This document shows positions 35,283 to 44,350 of a stretch of 55,740 bases of DNA, one piece after another. The notes under the pieces are model-generated. The model was not told where the DNA came from. It ran no database searches and saw nothing but the letters and a program-made list of their open reading frames with translations. The stretch comes from Comamonadaceae bacterium. GTDB lineage: Bacteria > Pseudomonadota > Gammaproteobacteria > Burkholderiales > Burkholderiaceae_C. Positions within the stretch are counted from its first letter, which is position 1; each line of letters begins with the position of its first letter. Where the stretch lies: the NCBI GenBank assembly GCA_947373605.1, contig CANBYM010000004.1, positions 1 through 55,740 of the forward strand, in the 5' to 3' direction. A program made the position numbers and the translations under genes.

Positions 35283-36418
35283 CAGGTCTTGCCCGCACTG
35301 CGTGCCAACAGGGTGCCTTCGCGCAGGCCGCCTACATTGCCGCGCAATATTTCAGTTTCAGCGGCAACACCCCTCACTTCAATCATGTCCTGACCCAGCG
35401 CAGTACCCTGCACGCCGGTCTCTATGGTCTGGTGAACCACCACGCCACCGCGCATGATTTGGAGATAGGGTTTGGGTTTGTCACTGCGCACGCAGTCCAG
35501 CGGCACGGCAAGCGTCTGCGAGGAGCCGGTGGCCAGCGTACCGCGGGCAAACAGCCCTTGGCGCAAATTGCTACCACTGTCGAGTGACAGGTACACCAGC
35601 ACCGCGCGGCTTGCGGCTGTGGCGCTGGGGTTGATGCGCACCACCTTGGAGGACACGGGCGCCACACTGCCTTCCACAAGCAGCGTTGCAACTTGTCCGA
35701 TTTTCACGCGCAGCGAGTCCGCTGCGCTCAAGCTGGCCTCCAACTCCAGTCGGCTAAGGTCCACGATTTCGACCACTTTGGCATCGACTGCCACGCGCTC
35801 GCCGGGCTGCGCAAGGCGCTGGGCAATCTGACCGCCAATAGGTGCTTGCAGCACAGCGTCGTCCACGGCCTTGCGGGCAACATCAGCGCCGGCCTGCGCA
35901 GCCTGAAAGGTTGCAACGTTGGCAGCCAAAGTTGACAACGAGGAGTCCAGCGCAGTTTTTGAAATAAAGCCCTGGTCGACCAGCGCCTTGTTATTGTCAA
36001 GCGCACGCTTGGCAATGTCGACCTGGGCTTTTGCAGCATCGGCTTGCAGTTGGGCTTGGCGTAGGCGGGCCTGGTACTCGGTAACGTCCACCCGCGCGAT
36101 GAACTGGCCAGCCTTGACGCTGTCGCCCTCGCGCACGGCCAGATCCTGTAACTCGCCTGATACCCGTGCTTTTACAAATGCGGAGTTCACCGCCTTGATC
36201 GGGCCGGATACGGGCAGCGTTTGCACCAGTGGCAGCAATTGCACTTTGCTGACATCGGTGTCGGACAGCATCACGGTGGCCTGTGCTTTTTGCAGGGCTT
36301 GCTGTGACTGCAGCGCCTGGTTTGCTGTCTCGCGCGAGGCCAGCGCGCGGTAAACGCCGCCACCCAACAGCACAATGCCAATTGCCGTTGCAGCCACCCA
36401 TTTCAAGGAAAGTTTCAT
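35282..36418 (-). CDS. RND periplasmic adaptor (membrane fusion protein)
   Basis: A 378-residue adaptor bridging the RND pump and TolC. An N-terminal membrane anchor (about 8-27, no lipobox Cys) leads to a biotinyl-lipoyl-like half (VSGELQDLAVREGDSVKAGQ), a coiled-coil hairpin (about 100-180, AQLQADAAKAQVDIAKRAL) and a second half-lipoyl plus beta-barrel (QAPIGGQIAQRLAQPGERV). It starts within the TetR stop (ATGA at 36415-36418) and overlaps the RND gene by one base. Confidence 0.93.
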   Translation of the reverse strand: MKLSLKWVAATAIGIVLLGGGVYRALASRETANQALQSQQALQKAQATVMLSDTDVSKVQLLPLVQTLPVSGPIKAVNSAFVKARVSGELQDLAVREGDSVKAGQFIARVDVTEYQARLRQAQLQADAAKAQVDIAKRALDNNKALVDQGFISKTALDSSLSTLAANVATFQAAQAGADVARKAVDDAVLQAPIGGQIAQRLAQPGERVAVDAKVVEIVDLSRLELEASLSAADSLRVKIGQVATLLVEGSVAPVSSKVVRINPSATAASRAVLVYLSLDSGSNLRQGLFARGTLATGSSQTLAVPLDCVRSDKPKPYLQIMRGGVVVHQTIETGVQGTALGQDMIEVRGVAAETEILRGNVGGLREGTLLARSAGKT

Positions 36419-37113
36419 GCTTTGTTTGGCATAGCAGGGCGTACGCTTAAGCCCTGCAATATGGTGTTGAGTTGTGCAGCGATGTACTGCTCGGGGTTCA
36501 ATGGAACACTGGGGTCACCGCAGCTGCCGGACGAATGTTTCCACATCGCCAGAAATATCATCGGGGCCAAAATGGTGTAGACGCCGTACACCGGGTCGAC
36601 CGCTGTAAATTCACCGCGATCCACGCCACGTTGCAGGATGCGCTTTATCAATGCGCTGCCTGGCAGTAGCACTTCTTCCTGATAAAACTTGGCAATCTCG
36701 GGGAAGTTGCCCGCCTCACTCATCATCAGCTTCGGTATGCCGGAAGCTTTGGTGGAGCCGATGCGCTCCCACCAGCTGTTCATGCAATAACGCACCAAGT
36801 CTTCGCTGGAGCCTTCGTAGGTTTCCAGTTCATTGCTCCACTCAGTGAAACGGCCCGAGATGTTGGCCCGCACCACCGCTTTAAAAAGCTCTTCCTTGCT
36901 GGAGAAATACAAGAATAAGGTACCTTTGGAGACACCGGCGCGTTGGGCCACTTCCTCCACACGGGTTGCGGCAAAGCCTTTTTCGACGAATAAATCCAAG
37001 GCCGCCGCCAGCAATTCGCCGGGGCGCGCCTCTTTGCGTCGTTCGCGTTTAGCCCGCTCGTTGGAGACCACCTGACACAGGGCAACAACGGGACAATTTT
37101 TTTTAATGACCAT
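36415..37113 (-). CDS. TetR-family repressor of the efflux operon
   Basis: A 232-residue TetR protein with the helix-turn-helix at about 45-75 (VEEVAQRAGVSKGTLFLYFSSKEELFKAV) and a C-terminal ligand domain of the AcrR/TetR_C type. It is the first gene of the efflux operon and overlaps the adaptor by 4 bases, so it should repress its own promoter and lift repression when a pump substrate binds. The first 15 residues (MVIKKNCPVVALCQV) are not family-like; an in-frame GTG at 37071 gives VVSNERAKRERRKEARP, a more usual start. The operator should lie in 37114-37221, shared with msrA. Confidence 0.92.
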   Translation of the reverse strand: MVIKKNCPVVALCQVVSNERAKRERRKEARPGELLAAALDLFVEKGFAATRVEEVAQRAGVSKGTLFLYFSSKEELFKAVVRANISGRFTEWSNELETYEGSSEDLVRYCMNSWWERIGSTKASGIPKLMMSEAGNFPEIAKFYQEEVLLPGSALIKRILQRGVDRGEFTAVDPVYGVYTILAPMIFLAMWKHSSGSCGDPSVPLNPEQYIAAQLNTILQGLSVRPAMPNKA

Positions 37114-37221
37114 TTGGTTATTAGTGTAGCTTTGGCCTATAGCAGTGTCAAACCCATGGGATTGGCCGCAAACGTAAGATCCGACATTGCTGACTGACGA
37201 ATACCCTTATACGGAGAAAAC

Positions 37222-37764
37222 ATGACTGATACGTTGCAAACCATTGTGCTGGGGGGCGGTTGCTTCTGGTGTACCGAGGCGGTGTATGTGCTAGTCCGTG
37301 GCGTGGTCGATGTGGAATCAGGTTACAGCAACGGCCATGCCCCTGAACCCAGCTATGAATTGGTCTGCACCGGTACCAGTGGCTACAACGAGGTGGTGAA
37401 GCTGTTTTATGACACCGCACAGATTTCGACTCGTGAGATTCTGGAAATCTTTTTTGTGATTCATGACCCGACCTCGCTGAACCGACAGGGTGCGGATACC
37501 GGAACCCAGTACCGCAGCGGCATCTACTTCACCACGCCCGAGCAAGAGACGGTTGCCAAAGAGGTGATGGATGAAATGGCAGCCAGCGGCGTTTATTCCC
37601 GCGCGTTGGTGACCGAAGTTATGCCGCTTTCCAAATACGCGGCGGCGGAGGATTACCACCAAGACTACTTTGCCCGCAATCCCAACCAGGGATATTGCAT
37701 GGCAGTGGCTGCGCCCAAAGTGGCAAAGTTCCGCAAGACCTTCAGTCGCCTGCAAAAGACCTGA
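37222..37764 (+). CDS. msrA: Peptide-methionine (S)-S-oxide reductase
   Basis: Reduces methionine S-sulfoxide in oxidised proteins. The 180 residues carry the catalytic Cys14 in GGGCFWCTEA (with Cys17), YSNGHAPEPSYE, HDPTSLNRQGADTGTQYRS and a C-terminal recycling cysteine in NQGYCMAV. A clear ribosome site (GGAG) precedes the ATG. It is divergent from the TetR-led efflux operon, and its promoter lies in the same 108-base gap, so oxidative or toxic stress could affect both. Confidence 0.95.
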   Translation: MTDTLQTIVLGGGCFWCTEAVYVLVRGVVDVESGYSNGHAPEPSYELVCTGTSGYNEVVKLFYDTAQISTREILEIFFVIHDPTSLNRQGADTGTQYRSGIYFTTPEQETVAKEVMDEMAASGVYSRALVTEVMPLSKYAAAEDYHQDYFARNPNQGYCMAVAAPKVAKFRKTFSRLQKT

Positions 37765-37813
37765 ACAGATTGCACACCGGGCAGTAAACTTGCATCAGTC
37801 TGGAGTACACATC

Positions 37814-38347
37814 ATGAAACGTAAAGCATTCCTCAAAACAGCCTTGACGCTTTGCGTGATGGCTGTTGTCGTGGCCACTACGGGTGTTAACGCGCAGCTG
37901 GGCGCACCGATGGCAGACAGTGGCATTCCGATGGGAAGCGGTGCCGGTGTACACAGCCCCAATAGCCCGTTTGCGCCTCTGCAGGAGCGCGCCGATGTGT
38001 TGCCATGGTCAGTGCTGACTGCGGTGAAAACCAAGGTCGACAAAAACCGCATCCTGCCGGTGTTTCCCACCACCGTGCAGGCCTTGAATCTCAAGAGCCA
38101 GCGCGTGCAGGGCTTCATGATGCCGCTGGAGCCTGGTGAAAAGCAAAAGCATTTCCTGCTCAGCTCCGTCCCTTTGACCTGTTCCTTTTGTACCCCGGGC
38201 GGGCCCGAGAGCATGATTGAGATTAAAACCAAGACGCCCGTGAAATACGTCATGGAAGCTGTGGTGGTGGAAGGGCAGTTTGCGGTGCTCAATGATGATC
38301 CCTATGGACTCTACTACCGCATGACCAATGCGGTTTCTGTGAAGTAA
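37814..38347 (+). CDS. Exported DUF3299 protein
   Basis: A 177-residue protein with a signal peptide (MKRKAFLKTALTLC, core VMAVVVATTG, cleavage near NAQ) and a DUF3299 domain. Family features are VQALNLKSQRVQGFMMPLE, the paired cysteines of PLTCSFCTPGGPESMIEI, and a C-terminus GLYYRMTNAVSVK. Members are periplasmic and of unknown function, often next to transport genes. The ATG at 37814 is chosen over a longer open frame that starts inside msrA. It lies between msrA and an AEC permease, about 50 bases after the former. Confidence 0.85.
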   Translation: MKRKAFLKTALTLCVMAVVVATTGVNAQLGAPMADSGIPMGSGAGVHSPNSPFAPLQERADVLPWSVLTAVKTKVDKNRILPVFPTTVQALNLKSQRVQGFMMPLEPGEKQKHFLLSSVPLTCSFCTPGGPESMIEIKTKTPVKYVMEAVVVEGQFAVLNDDPYGLYYRMTNAVSVK

Positions 38348-38388
38348 GCAGCGCTCTGAACTCTCCGGTTTTCTCGTCCCTGCTGCCC

Positions 38389-39297
38389 GTGGTGGTGGTT
38401 ATTGCCGTGGGCTACTGGATGGCGCGCGCGGCCATCATCCGCGCCGAAGCGGTTAAGGACCTCTCCAACCTTGCGTTTCTGGTGCTCACCCCCGCCTTGC
38501 TGTTTCGCACGATGAGCACGGTGCATGTCGAGCAGCTCGACTTCATGCCGGTCGCCAGTTACTTTCTGGGGGTGACTGCGCTGTTTATCGGCATCCTGCT
38601 GGTTAAAGGTTTAGGCAAGCGCGCTATAGTCATCACTCTGGCATGCACCTTCAGCAACACGGTGATGATTGGCATTCCCCTGGTGGGGCTTGCATTCGGG
38701 CAGGCGGGTATGGTGGTGCTACTCACGCTTGTGTCGATTCATGCGCTGGTTTTGTTGACTGCGGGCACGGTGCTACTGGAAATAGTCACCGCGCAGGAAC
38801 AGGCGCATACCCCGATGGGACGCATGCCGCTTTGGCGTACGGTGCTGCTGGCTGCCAAGTCGGCGCTGGTGCATCCGGTGCCTTTGCCGATTTTGCTGGG
38901 GCTGGCATTTGCCCAGACCGGGCTGTTCATTCCTCAAGTGATCGACAAGCCACTGCTGTGGCTGGGCAGCGCATTCGGTCCATTGGCCTTGCTACTGGTG
39001 GGTATGACCCTCGCAGGGCGCACGGCCAAAGAACATTGGTCTTCCGCCATCGGCATGGCCTTGACCAAAAACGTGCTGCTGCCGGTGTTTGTGGCGATTG
39101 CGTCGTACCTGATGCATGTCGACGGGTTGCACTTGACGGTCATGGTCATTACCGCCTCGTTGCCCATCGGTGCCAATGTGTTCTTGTTCTCGCAGCGCTA
39201 CAAGGTGGCCGAAGCCGAGGTGACCGCGGCTGTGGCGTTGTCTACGCTTTTTGCGCTCGTGACCCTGAGCTTGGTCATGTATCTTTACCCGGTTTAG
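38389..39297 (+). CDS. AEC-family (auxin efflux carrier-like) permease
   Basis: A membrane protein of 302 residues or slightly more with about ten hydrophobic helices. It has FLVLTPALLFRTMSTVHVEQL, the mid-protein FSNTVMIGIPLVGLAFGQAG (the N-P helix break of the family) and a repeat-like second half with LTKNVLLPVFVAIASY. It probably exports organic anions such as malonate or malate. With the GTG at 38389 the first helix is cut short. A CTG at 38356 would give LNSPVFSSLLPVVVV, matching the common family start MNSPVFSxLLPV, so translation may begin at a CTG. It is convergent with pdxH, which ends 3 bases away. Confidence 0.85.
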   Translation: MVVVIAVGYWMARAAIIRAEAVKDLSNLAFLVLTPALLFRTMSTVHVEQLDFMPVASYFLGVTALFIGILLVKGLGKRAIVITLACTFSNTVMIGIPLVGLAFGQAGMVVLLTLVSIHALVLLTAGTVLLEIVTAQEQAHTPMGRMPLWRTVLLAAKSALVHPVPLPILLGLAFAQTGLFIPQVIDKPLLWLGSAFGPLALLLVGMTLAGRTAKEHWSSAIGMALTKNVLLPVFVAIASYLMHVDGLHLTVMVITASLPIGANVFLFSQRYKVAEAEVTAAVALSTLFALVTLSLVMYLYPV

Positions 39298-39299
39298 CG

Positions 39300-39938
39300 C
39301 TACGGCGCCAGGCGCTCGCGCAGCCAGCCACCGTCAGTTTGCTGCGTGTAGCGCAGACGGTCGTGCAGGCGGCTCTTGCGGCCCTGCCAGAACTGCCAGT
39401 TATCCGGCTTGAGACGGTAGCCGCCCCAGTTCGGTGGGCGCGGCGGTTGCAGCAGGAATTGCGCAGCGTATTTTGCAGCGTTGGTCACGAGCATCGTGCG
39501 CCCCGGGATCACCTCACTTTGCGGCGATGCCCAGGCACCGATGCGCGAATCCAGCGGACGGCTGTGAAAGTACGCATCGCTTTCTTCTGCACTGACTTTT
39601 TCCACGATGCCCTCAATGCGCACCACGCGTTCCAGCTCGACCCAGTGAAATTGCAAGGCTGCAAAAGGATTTCCCGCCAGCTCCTGTCCCTTGCGACTTT
39701 CGTAGTTGGTGTACCAGACGATGCCGTGCGCGTCATATCCCTTGATCAGCACCACACGCGTAGATGGGCGCAGGTCGCCCGACACGGTGGCCAGCGTCAT
39801 GGCATTGGGCTCGGGCACTTCACCTGAAATAGCTTCTTTCAGCCATTTTTCAAATTGCTGCAAGGGGTCCGGGTCGGATGCACTCTCGTCCAACTCGGCG
39901 CGTTCGTAACTTTTGCGAAGTTCTGAAATGGATTTCAT
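39300..39938 (-). CDS. pdxH: Pyridoxine/pyridoxamine 5'-phosphate oxidase
   Basis: Makes pyridoxal 5'-phosphate with FMN and O2. The 212 residues begin [12 protein letters not shown] (start 39938; the frame to 39959 adds seven unneeded residues). They show the FMN-binding stretches [54 protein letters not shown] and the C-terminal signature of the family, [17 protein letters not shown] then ERLAP. Length and motifs are standard. It stands alone, divergent from the molybdenum hydroxylase genes with about 205 bases between. Confidence 0.95.
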   Translation of the reverse strand: MKSISELRKSYERAELDESASDPDPLQQFEKWLKEAISGEVPEPNAMTLATVSGDLRPSTRVVLIKGYDAHGIVWYTNYESRKGQELAGNPFAALQFHWVELERVVRIEGIVEKVSAEESDAYFHSRPLDSRIGAWASPQSEVIPGRTMLVTNAAKYAAQFLLQPPRPPNWGGYRLKPDNWQFWQGRKSRLHDRLRYTQQTDGGWLRERLAP

Positions 39939-40143
39939 AGGCTCAGTATAGGCAGGCAATGGTTTGAGTGCCGTATGGTGGCGTCAATGTCCGGTTGATG
40001 TGTATCAATTTGAGAAAACCTGTATCAACCTAGGGCAAACCCGCGCGGCAGAGGCGGCGATCACCACTATTCTCGCCCCGCGTCAAACGGGGATTGCCCC
40101 CAAAAAATACGTGAAATTCAAGCAATTTTCAGGAGCAAGCACG

Positions 40144-40608
40144 ATGAGTACCAAATTTCAAGTCAATGGCAAAACGGTAGAGGCACAAGCCGAAGCCGAT
40201 ACCCCTTTGTTGTGGGTGATTCGTGACGAGTTGGGAATGACCGGAACCAAATTCGGTTGCGGTGCTGCACTGTGTGGTGCATGTACCGTTCATATTAACG
40301 GCAAGCCTGCGCGCGCCTGTCAGACGCCTGTCGCCAGCGTGGCCGGCAAAAAGATTTCCACTGTTGAAGGGCTGTCCAAAGACAATAGCCACCCCTTGCA
40401 AGTGGCGTGGATCAAACACGATGTGCCGCAGTGCGGCTACTGCCAGTCCGGCCAGCTGATGAGTGCTGCCGCCTTGTTGTCCACCAACAAAAACCCGAGC
40501 GACACCGACATCGACAACGCGATGAGCGGCAACATTTGCCGCTGCGGCACCTACCCACGGATCAAGGCTGCGATCAAAGACGCCGCCACCATGATGCGTA
40601 AAGCCTAA
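40144..40608 (+). CDS. Molybdenum hydroxylase small subunit, two [2Fe-2S] clusters (IorA/CoxS-like)
   Basis: A 154-residue electron-transfer subunit. The plant-ferredoxin-type cluster is held by Cys39, Cys44 and Cys47 ([12 protein letters not shown]) and Cys59. The second cluster is held by Cys97 and Cys100 (CGYCQSGQ) and Cys132 and Cys134 (ICRCG). It has no signal peptide and is probably co-exported with the large subunit. The ATG at 40144 is chosen; the frame is open to 39964 but the upstream part is not family-like. The large subunit follows 10 bases on with GGAG between. Confidence 0.94.
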   Translation: MSTKFQVNGKTVEAQAEADTPLLWVIRDELGMTGTKFGCGAALCGACTVHINGKPARACQTPVASVAGKKISTVEGLSKDNSHPLQVAWIKHDVPQCGYCQSGQLMSAAALLSTNKNPSDTDIDNAMSGNICRCGTYPRIKAAIKDAATMMRKA

Positions 40609-40618
40609 GGAGATCGTC

Positions 40619-42739
40619 ATGACTACTACCCGTCGTAATTTTCTCAAGAACACCTCCGCTGTTTCCGGCGGCCTGCTGATGGGCGTCGTGCTGCCCGGCA
40701 ATCTACTTGCCGCAGGTACTTTGCACACGCCCAATGCCTGGGTGCATATTGCGGATGACAACACCATCACACTGTTGTGCGCGCGCTCCGAGATGGGGCA
40801 GGGCGTTTACACCGCGTTGCCCATGCTGATCGCCGAAGAACTAAATGTGAACTTGCAGACCGTCAAAGTGGAAAATGCGCCGCCCGCTGCGGTTTACGTG
40901 AACGCGCTCCTGGGCGCACAGATTACCGGCGGATCGACCTCGGTGCGCGATGGTTGGGAGAAACTGCGTGTTGCAGGAGCCCAGGTTCGCGAGATGCTGA
41001 TCAGTGCTGCTGCCGATGAATGGAAGGTGGAGCGCGCCTCGCTCAAGGCCGATCAGGGTTTTGTCTCCGGACCCGGCGGCAAGCGCGCGTCTTACGGCCA
41101 TCTGGCCGAGGCTGCTGCCAAGTTGCCGGTTCCTGAAAAAGTGGCGCTCAAAGACCCCAAGGATTTCACCATCGTCGGCAAGCGCACCAAACGCCTGGAC
41201 ACGCCCGCCAAAGTGCGCGGCGGTGCCGAGTACGGCATTGACGTCAAGCTGCCCGGCATGCTGTACGCCAGCTTGGAGCAATGCCCGGTAATCGGTGGCA
41301 AGGTGGCCGGCTTTGATGCGTCTGCGGCCAAGGGCATGCCCGGCGTAGTGGACGTAGTGCAAATCAACGACGGTGTTGCTGTGGTGGCCAAGAGCTACTG
41401 GCAAGCTGTGAAAGCCCGCAAAACGATGACTGTGAAGTGGGACAGTGGTGCCGGTGCTGCGCTGGACCACAAAGCGGTGCTCAAAGCCACGCGCGATGCC
41501 ATCAGCAACGTCAAGGCGCTGCCTATCGGCACACCGGTGGGTAATGCCGCTGAAGCGCTCAAAGGCGCCGCGAAGGTGGTCAAGGCCGAATACATCAGCC
41601 CCATGCAAGCGCATGCGCCGCTGGAGCCGATGAACTTCACGGCCAGTTACAAGGACGGCAAGATTTTGCTGATCGGCTCTACCCAGTTCCAGCAGGGCGC
41701 TCAAGGCGCGGTTGCGGGCGCGCTGGGCCTGAAGCCGGAAGATGTCACCCTTAAAACCACCTTCCTGGGCGGGGGCTTCGGTCGTCGTCTGGAGCTGGAT
41801 TTCATTGTGCAGGCCGCGCAAATTTCCAAAGCGGTGAACCAGCCGGTCAAGCTGGTGTGGTCGCGTGAAGACGATATGACGCACGACTTTTACCGTCCGC
41901 TGGGGGTCAATCAGCTTGAAGCCGGACTAGACGCAAAAGGCAATCCGGTGGCCCTGCATTTCAAGGTCGCATCGCAGTCGGTGACACAACGCGCCTTCGG
42001 ACTCCCTAAAGAAACCTTCGACCCGTTCATGGGCGAGGCTGCCGTGGCGGGGTATGAGATTCCCAATACTAAGCACGACCTGCACATCATCGACACGGGC
42101 ATTCGCGTAGGCTACTGGCGCGCCGTGAGCCACAACATGAATGCTTTTGCCAATGAGAGCTTCATTGATGAATTGGCAACGGCTGCCGGCAAAGACCCTT
42201 ACCAGTACCGTCTGGCACTGTTGGGTAACAAGCCGCGTTTTGCCAACGTGCTGCGTCTGGCTGCAGAAAAAGCGGGTTGGGGCAAGCCCCTGCCCAAGGG
42301 CCATGCCCACGGCATCGCCTTGATGGAGGGTTACGACTCCTACATGGCGCAGGTGGCCGAGGTGTCTGTCGGGCCACAGGGTGTGCAAGTACACAAGGTC
42401 ACAGTGGCTGCAGATGTAGGCCACATGATTAACCCCGACACGGTGGAAGCGCAGATTCAATCCAGCATCGTGTTTGGCATGGGTGCCGGTCTGATGCAGG
42501 AAATCACCATGGACAAGGGCGTTGTGCAGCAGACCAACTACGGCGAGTTTCCGGTGGTGCGTATGTTCCAGGCGCCCAAGGTGGATATTGTGCTGGTCAA
42601 GAGCACCGAAAAGCCCGGCGGTATCGGCGAACCTGCCACCGCACTGGTGGTTCCGGCGATTGCCAATGCGGTGTTTGCCGCAAGCGGTAAACGTGTGCGT
42701 AAACTGCCGCTGACCGCGCAAGCGATCGCGGCGGCTTAA
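40619..42739 (+). CDS. Molybdenum hydroxylase large subunit (isoquinoline 1-oxidoreductase/aldehyde dehydrogenase type)
   Basis: A 706-residue molybdopterin-binding subunit. A twin-arginine signal (TTTRRNFLKNTSAVSGG, hydrophobic stretch, AAG) predicts folding with its cofactor and export to the periplasm. The cofactor-contact regions GGGFGRRLELDFI and ARSEMGQGVYTALP are present, and the catalytic base is Glu671 in KPGGIGEPATALVVP. This is the two-subunit type without an FAD subunit, so electrons probably go to a cytochrome. Family members oxidise N-heterocycles or aldehydes; the substrate is not readable. XdhC-like and MobA-like maturation genes follow, as expected for an enzyme with a modified cofactor. 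Confidence 0.92.
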   Translation: MTTTRRNFLKNTSAVSGGLLMGVVLPGNLLAAGTLHTPNAWVHIADDNTITLLCARSEMGQGVYTALPMLIAEELNVNLQTVKVENAPPAAVYVNALLGAQITGGSTSVRDGWEKLRVAGAQVREMLISAAADEWKVERASLKADQGFVSGPGGKRASYGHLAEAAAKLPVPEKVALKDPKDFTIVGKRTKRLDTPAKVRGGAEYGIDVKLPGMLYASLEQCPVIGGKVAGFDASAAKGMPGVVDVVQINDGVAVVAKSYWQAVKARKTMTVKWDSGAGAALDHKAVLKATRDAISNVKALPIGTPVGNAAEALKGAAKVVKAEYISPMQAHAPLEPMNFTASYKDGKILLIGSTQFQQGAQGAVAGALGLKPEDVTLKTTFLGGGFGRRLELDFIVQAAQISKAVNQPVKLVWSREDDMTHDFYRPLGVNQLEAGLDAKGNPVALHFKVASQSVTQRAFGLPKETFDPFMGEAAVAGYEIPNTKHDLHIIDTGIRVGYWRAVSHNMNAFANESFIDELATAAGKDPYQYRLALLGNKPRFANVLRLAAEKAGWGKPLPKGHAHGIALMEGYDSYMAQVAEVSVGPQGVQVHKVTVAADVGHMINPDTVEAQIQSSIVFGMGAGLMQEITMDKGVVQQTNYGEFPVVRMFQAPKVDIVLVKSTEKPGGIGEPATALVVPAIANAVFAASGKRVRKLPLTAQAIAAA

Positions 42740-42771
42740 GCACCGATCCTAGACCAGTCCACAATGGCGAT

Positions 42772-43785
42772 ATGGAAAGCCTTGATTTAACAGTTTTGGC
42801 CCACGCGCTGGCGTGGCGGCAATCGGGCCATGCGGTCACGCTGGTCACGGTGGTAGAGACCTGGGGGAGCGCACCGCGCCCGCCCGGGGCTCTGCTGGCC
42901 GTCCGCGATGATGGCGTTGTCAGTGGCTCGGTGTCGGGCGGTTGTGTGGAAGACGATTTGATCGCCCGCACCAAAGCCGCTTTGCAGCAAAGCGAAACCC
43001 AACGTGCCGTGCTTCCGTCGATGATTGCCTATGGCGTCAGCAAGGAAGAGGCTGCGCGCTTCGGGCTGCCCTGTGGCGGCACTTTGCGTCTGGTGCAGGA
43101 GCCCGTGATCGACACGGCATGGATTTCCGAAGTTCTGCAGCGCACCGCCGATCACCAACTATTGTCACGAACTCTGACGCTGGCGACTGGACAAGTGACG
43201 CTGGAGCACGCGGTGCGCGTTGCGCAGATGGCGTTTGACGGCAGCACATTGACAACCTTGTTCGGACCGCGCTGGCGCTTGTTGCTGATTGGCGCAGGAC
43301 AGCTATCACAGGCCGTGGCCGCCATGGCGGTGGCGCTGGACTTTGAAGTGCTGGTGTGCGACCCGCGCGATGAATATGCGGCGACCTTGCTGGAGCAGGC
43401 CAACGGCCAGGTGCGTCGTATTCCCGGAATGCCTGACGATGTGGTGCGCGAGTTAAAGCCCGATGCACATACCGCCATCGTGGCACTCACCCACGATCCC
43501 AAGCTGGACGACATGGCGCTGCTCGAAGCGTTGGGAAGCGATGCGTTTTACGTCGGCGCTTTGGGTTCGCGCCGCAATCAGGACGCGCGTAAAAGACGTC
43601 TTGCCGAGCACTTTGATATTCCTGAGAACCATCTCGCGCGATTGCACGGCCCTGTCGGGCTGCGCATAGGCGCACGCACGCCTGCGGAGATTGCGGTGTC
43701 TATCGTGGCGGAAATTGTTCAGGTCAAAAATCGGGTGAGCGCCACACCGGCAAGCACGCAAGCCTCGGCGTGCGCCGTTGCCTGA
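42772..43785 (+). CDS. XdhC/CoxF-family molybdenum cofactor chaperone
   Basis: A 337-residue protein that in relatives binds molybdenum cofactor and helps its sulfuration and insertion into hydroxylases. The N-terminal XdhC domain has VETWGSAPRPPGALLAVRDDG and SGSVSGGCVEDDLI (the conserved Cys is probably in cofactor binding). The C-terminal Rossmann domain has LLLIGAGQLSQAVAAMA and VGALGSRRNQDARKRRL. It follows the large subunit by 32 bases and precedes the MobA-like gene by 22, forming one operon for enzyme and maturation. Confidence 0.92.
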   Translation: MESLDLTVLAHALAWRQSGHAVTLVTVVETWGSAPRPPGALLAVRDDGVVSGSVSGGCVEDDLIARTKAALQQSETQRAVLPSMIAYGVSKEEAARFGLPCGGTLRLVQEPVIDTAWISEVLQRTADHQLLSRTLTLATGQVTLEHAVRVAQMAFDGSTLTTLFGPRWRLLLIGAGQLSQAVAAMAVALDFEVLVCDPRDEYAATLLEQANGQVRRIPGMPDDVVRELKPDAHTAIVALTHDPKLDDMALLEALGSDAFYVGALGSRRNQDARKRRLAEHFDIPENHLARLHGPVGLRIGARTPAEIAVSIVAEIVQVKNRVSATPASTQASACAVA

Positions 43786-43807
43786 CGTTTTTTAGAAGTC
43801 GACTTCT

Positions 43808-44350
43808 GTGAGTAACTTGCGTCAGCCAACCGTGTTGGTACTGGCCTCCGGGCGCGGTGAGCGCTTTCTGGCATCCGGCGGAACTACCCACAAATTGCAG
43901 GCCAATCTTTGCGGGAAAACCGTGCTGCAACGCACGCTGGAAGCCGTGCAGCTGAGCGGCCTGCCGTGGCACTTAGAAGACGCGGGTCACCCCACCATGG
44001 GTGACTCTATCGCCACTGCGGTACGCGCTACCCGTGATGCAAATGGCTGGATGATTCTGCCGGCGGATCTTCCCATGATCACTCCGCAGACTTTGCTACA
44101 CATCGCGGGCGTGGTTGTCGATGCGGATGTAGCGGTGCCCATGTATCAGGGGCAGCGAGGTCATCCGGTGCGCTTTTCGGTGGCGTGCGGAGAAGCTTTG
44201 GCAGCGTTGCAAGGGGTGGCAGGTGCAGCTGCTGTTGCCAGCACATTTCGCAAGACGCTGTTACCGGTGGACGATGCAGGATGCGTGATGGATATTGATA
44301 CCGTCGAAGATTTAAAGCGGGCAGCAGCACTTTTTTCAGCGCGGCGTTGA
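43808..44350 (+). CDS. MobA/MocA-like molybdenum cofactor nucleotidyltransferase
   Basis: A 180-residue nucleotidyltransferase fold starting at GTG (43808). The nucleotide-binding N-terminus is VLVLASGRGERFLASGG then HKLQANLCGKTVLQRTLEA; the metal-site region is MILPADLPMITPQTL, and GQRGHPVRFS follows. Relatives add CMP or GMP to molybdopterin, which periplasmic two-subunit hydroxylases need. Two small departures from the usual motifs (ASGRG for AAGxG) mark a subfamily found beside such enzymes. The last 15 bases overlap the end of the convergent MFS gene. Confidence 0.87.
   Translation: MSNLRQPTVLVLASGRGERFLASGGTTHKLQANLCGKTVLQRTLEAVQLSGLPWHLEDAGHPTMGDSIATAVRATRDANGWMILPADLPMITPQTLLHIAGVVVDADVAVPMYQGQRGHPVRFSVACGEALAALQGVAGAAAVASTFRKTLLPVDDAGCVMDIDTVEDLKRAAALFSARR

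Noticed and set aside
40841..41884. 347-codon minus-strand frame opposite the molybdenum hydroxylase large subunit
   Set aside because: Antisense shadow rich in His, Arg and Gly; the plus-strand product has clear catalytic motifs.
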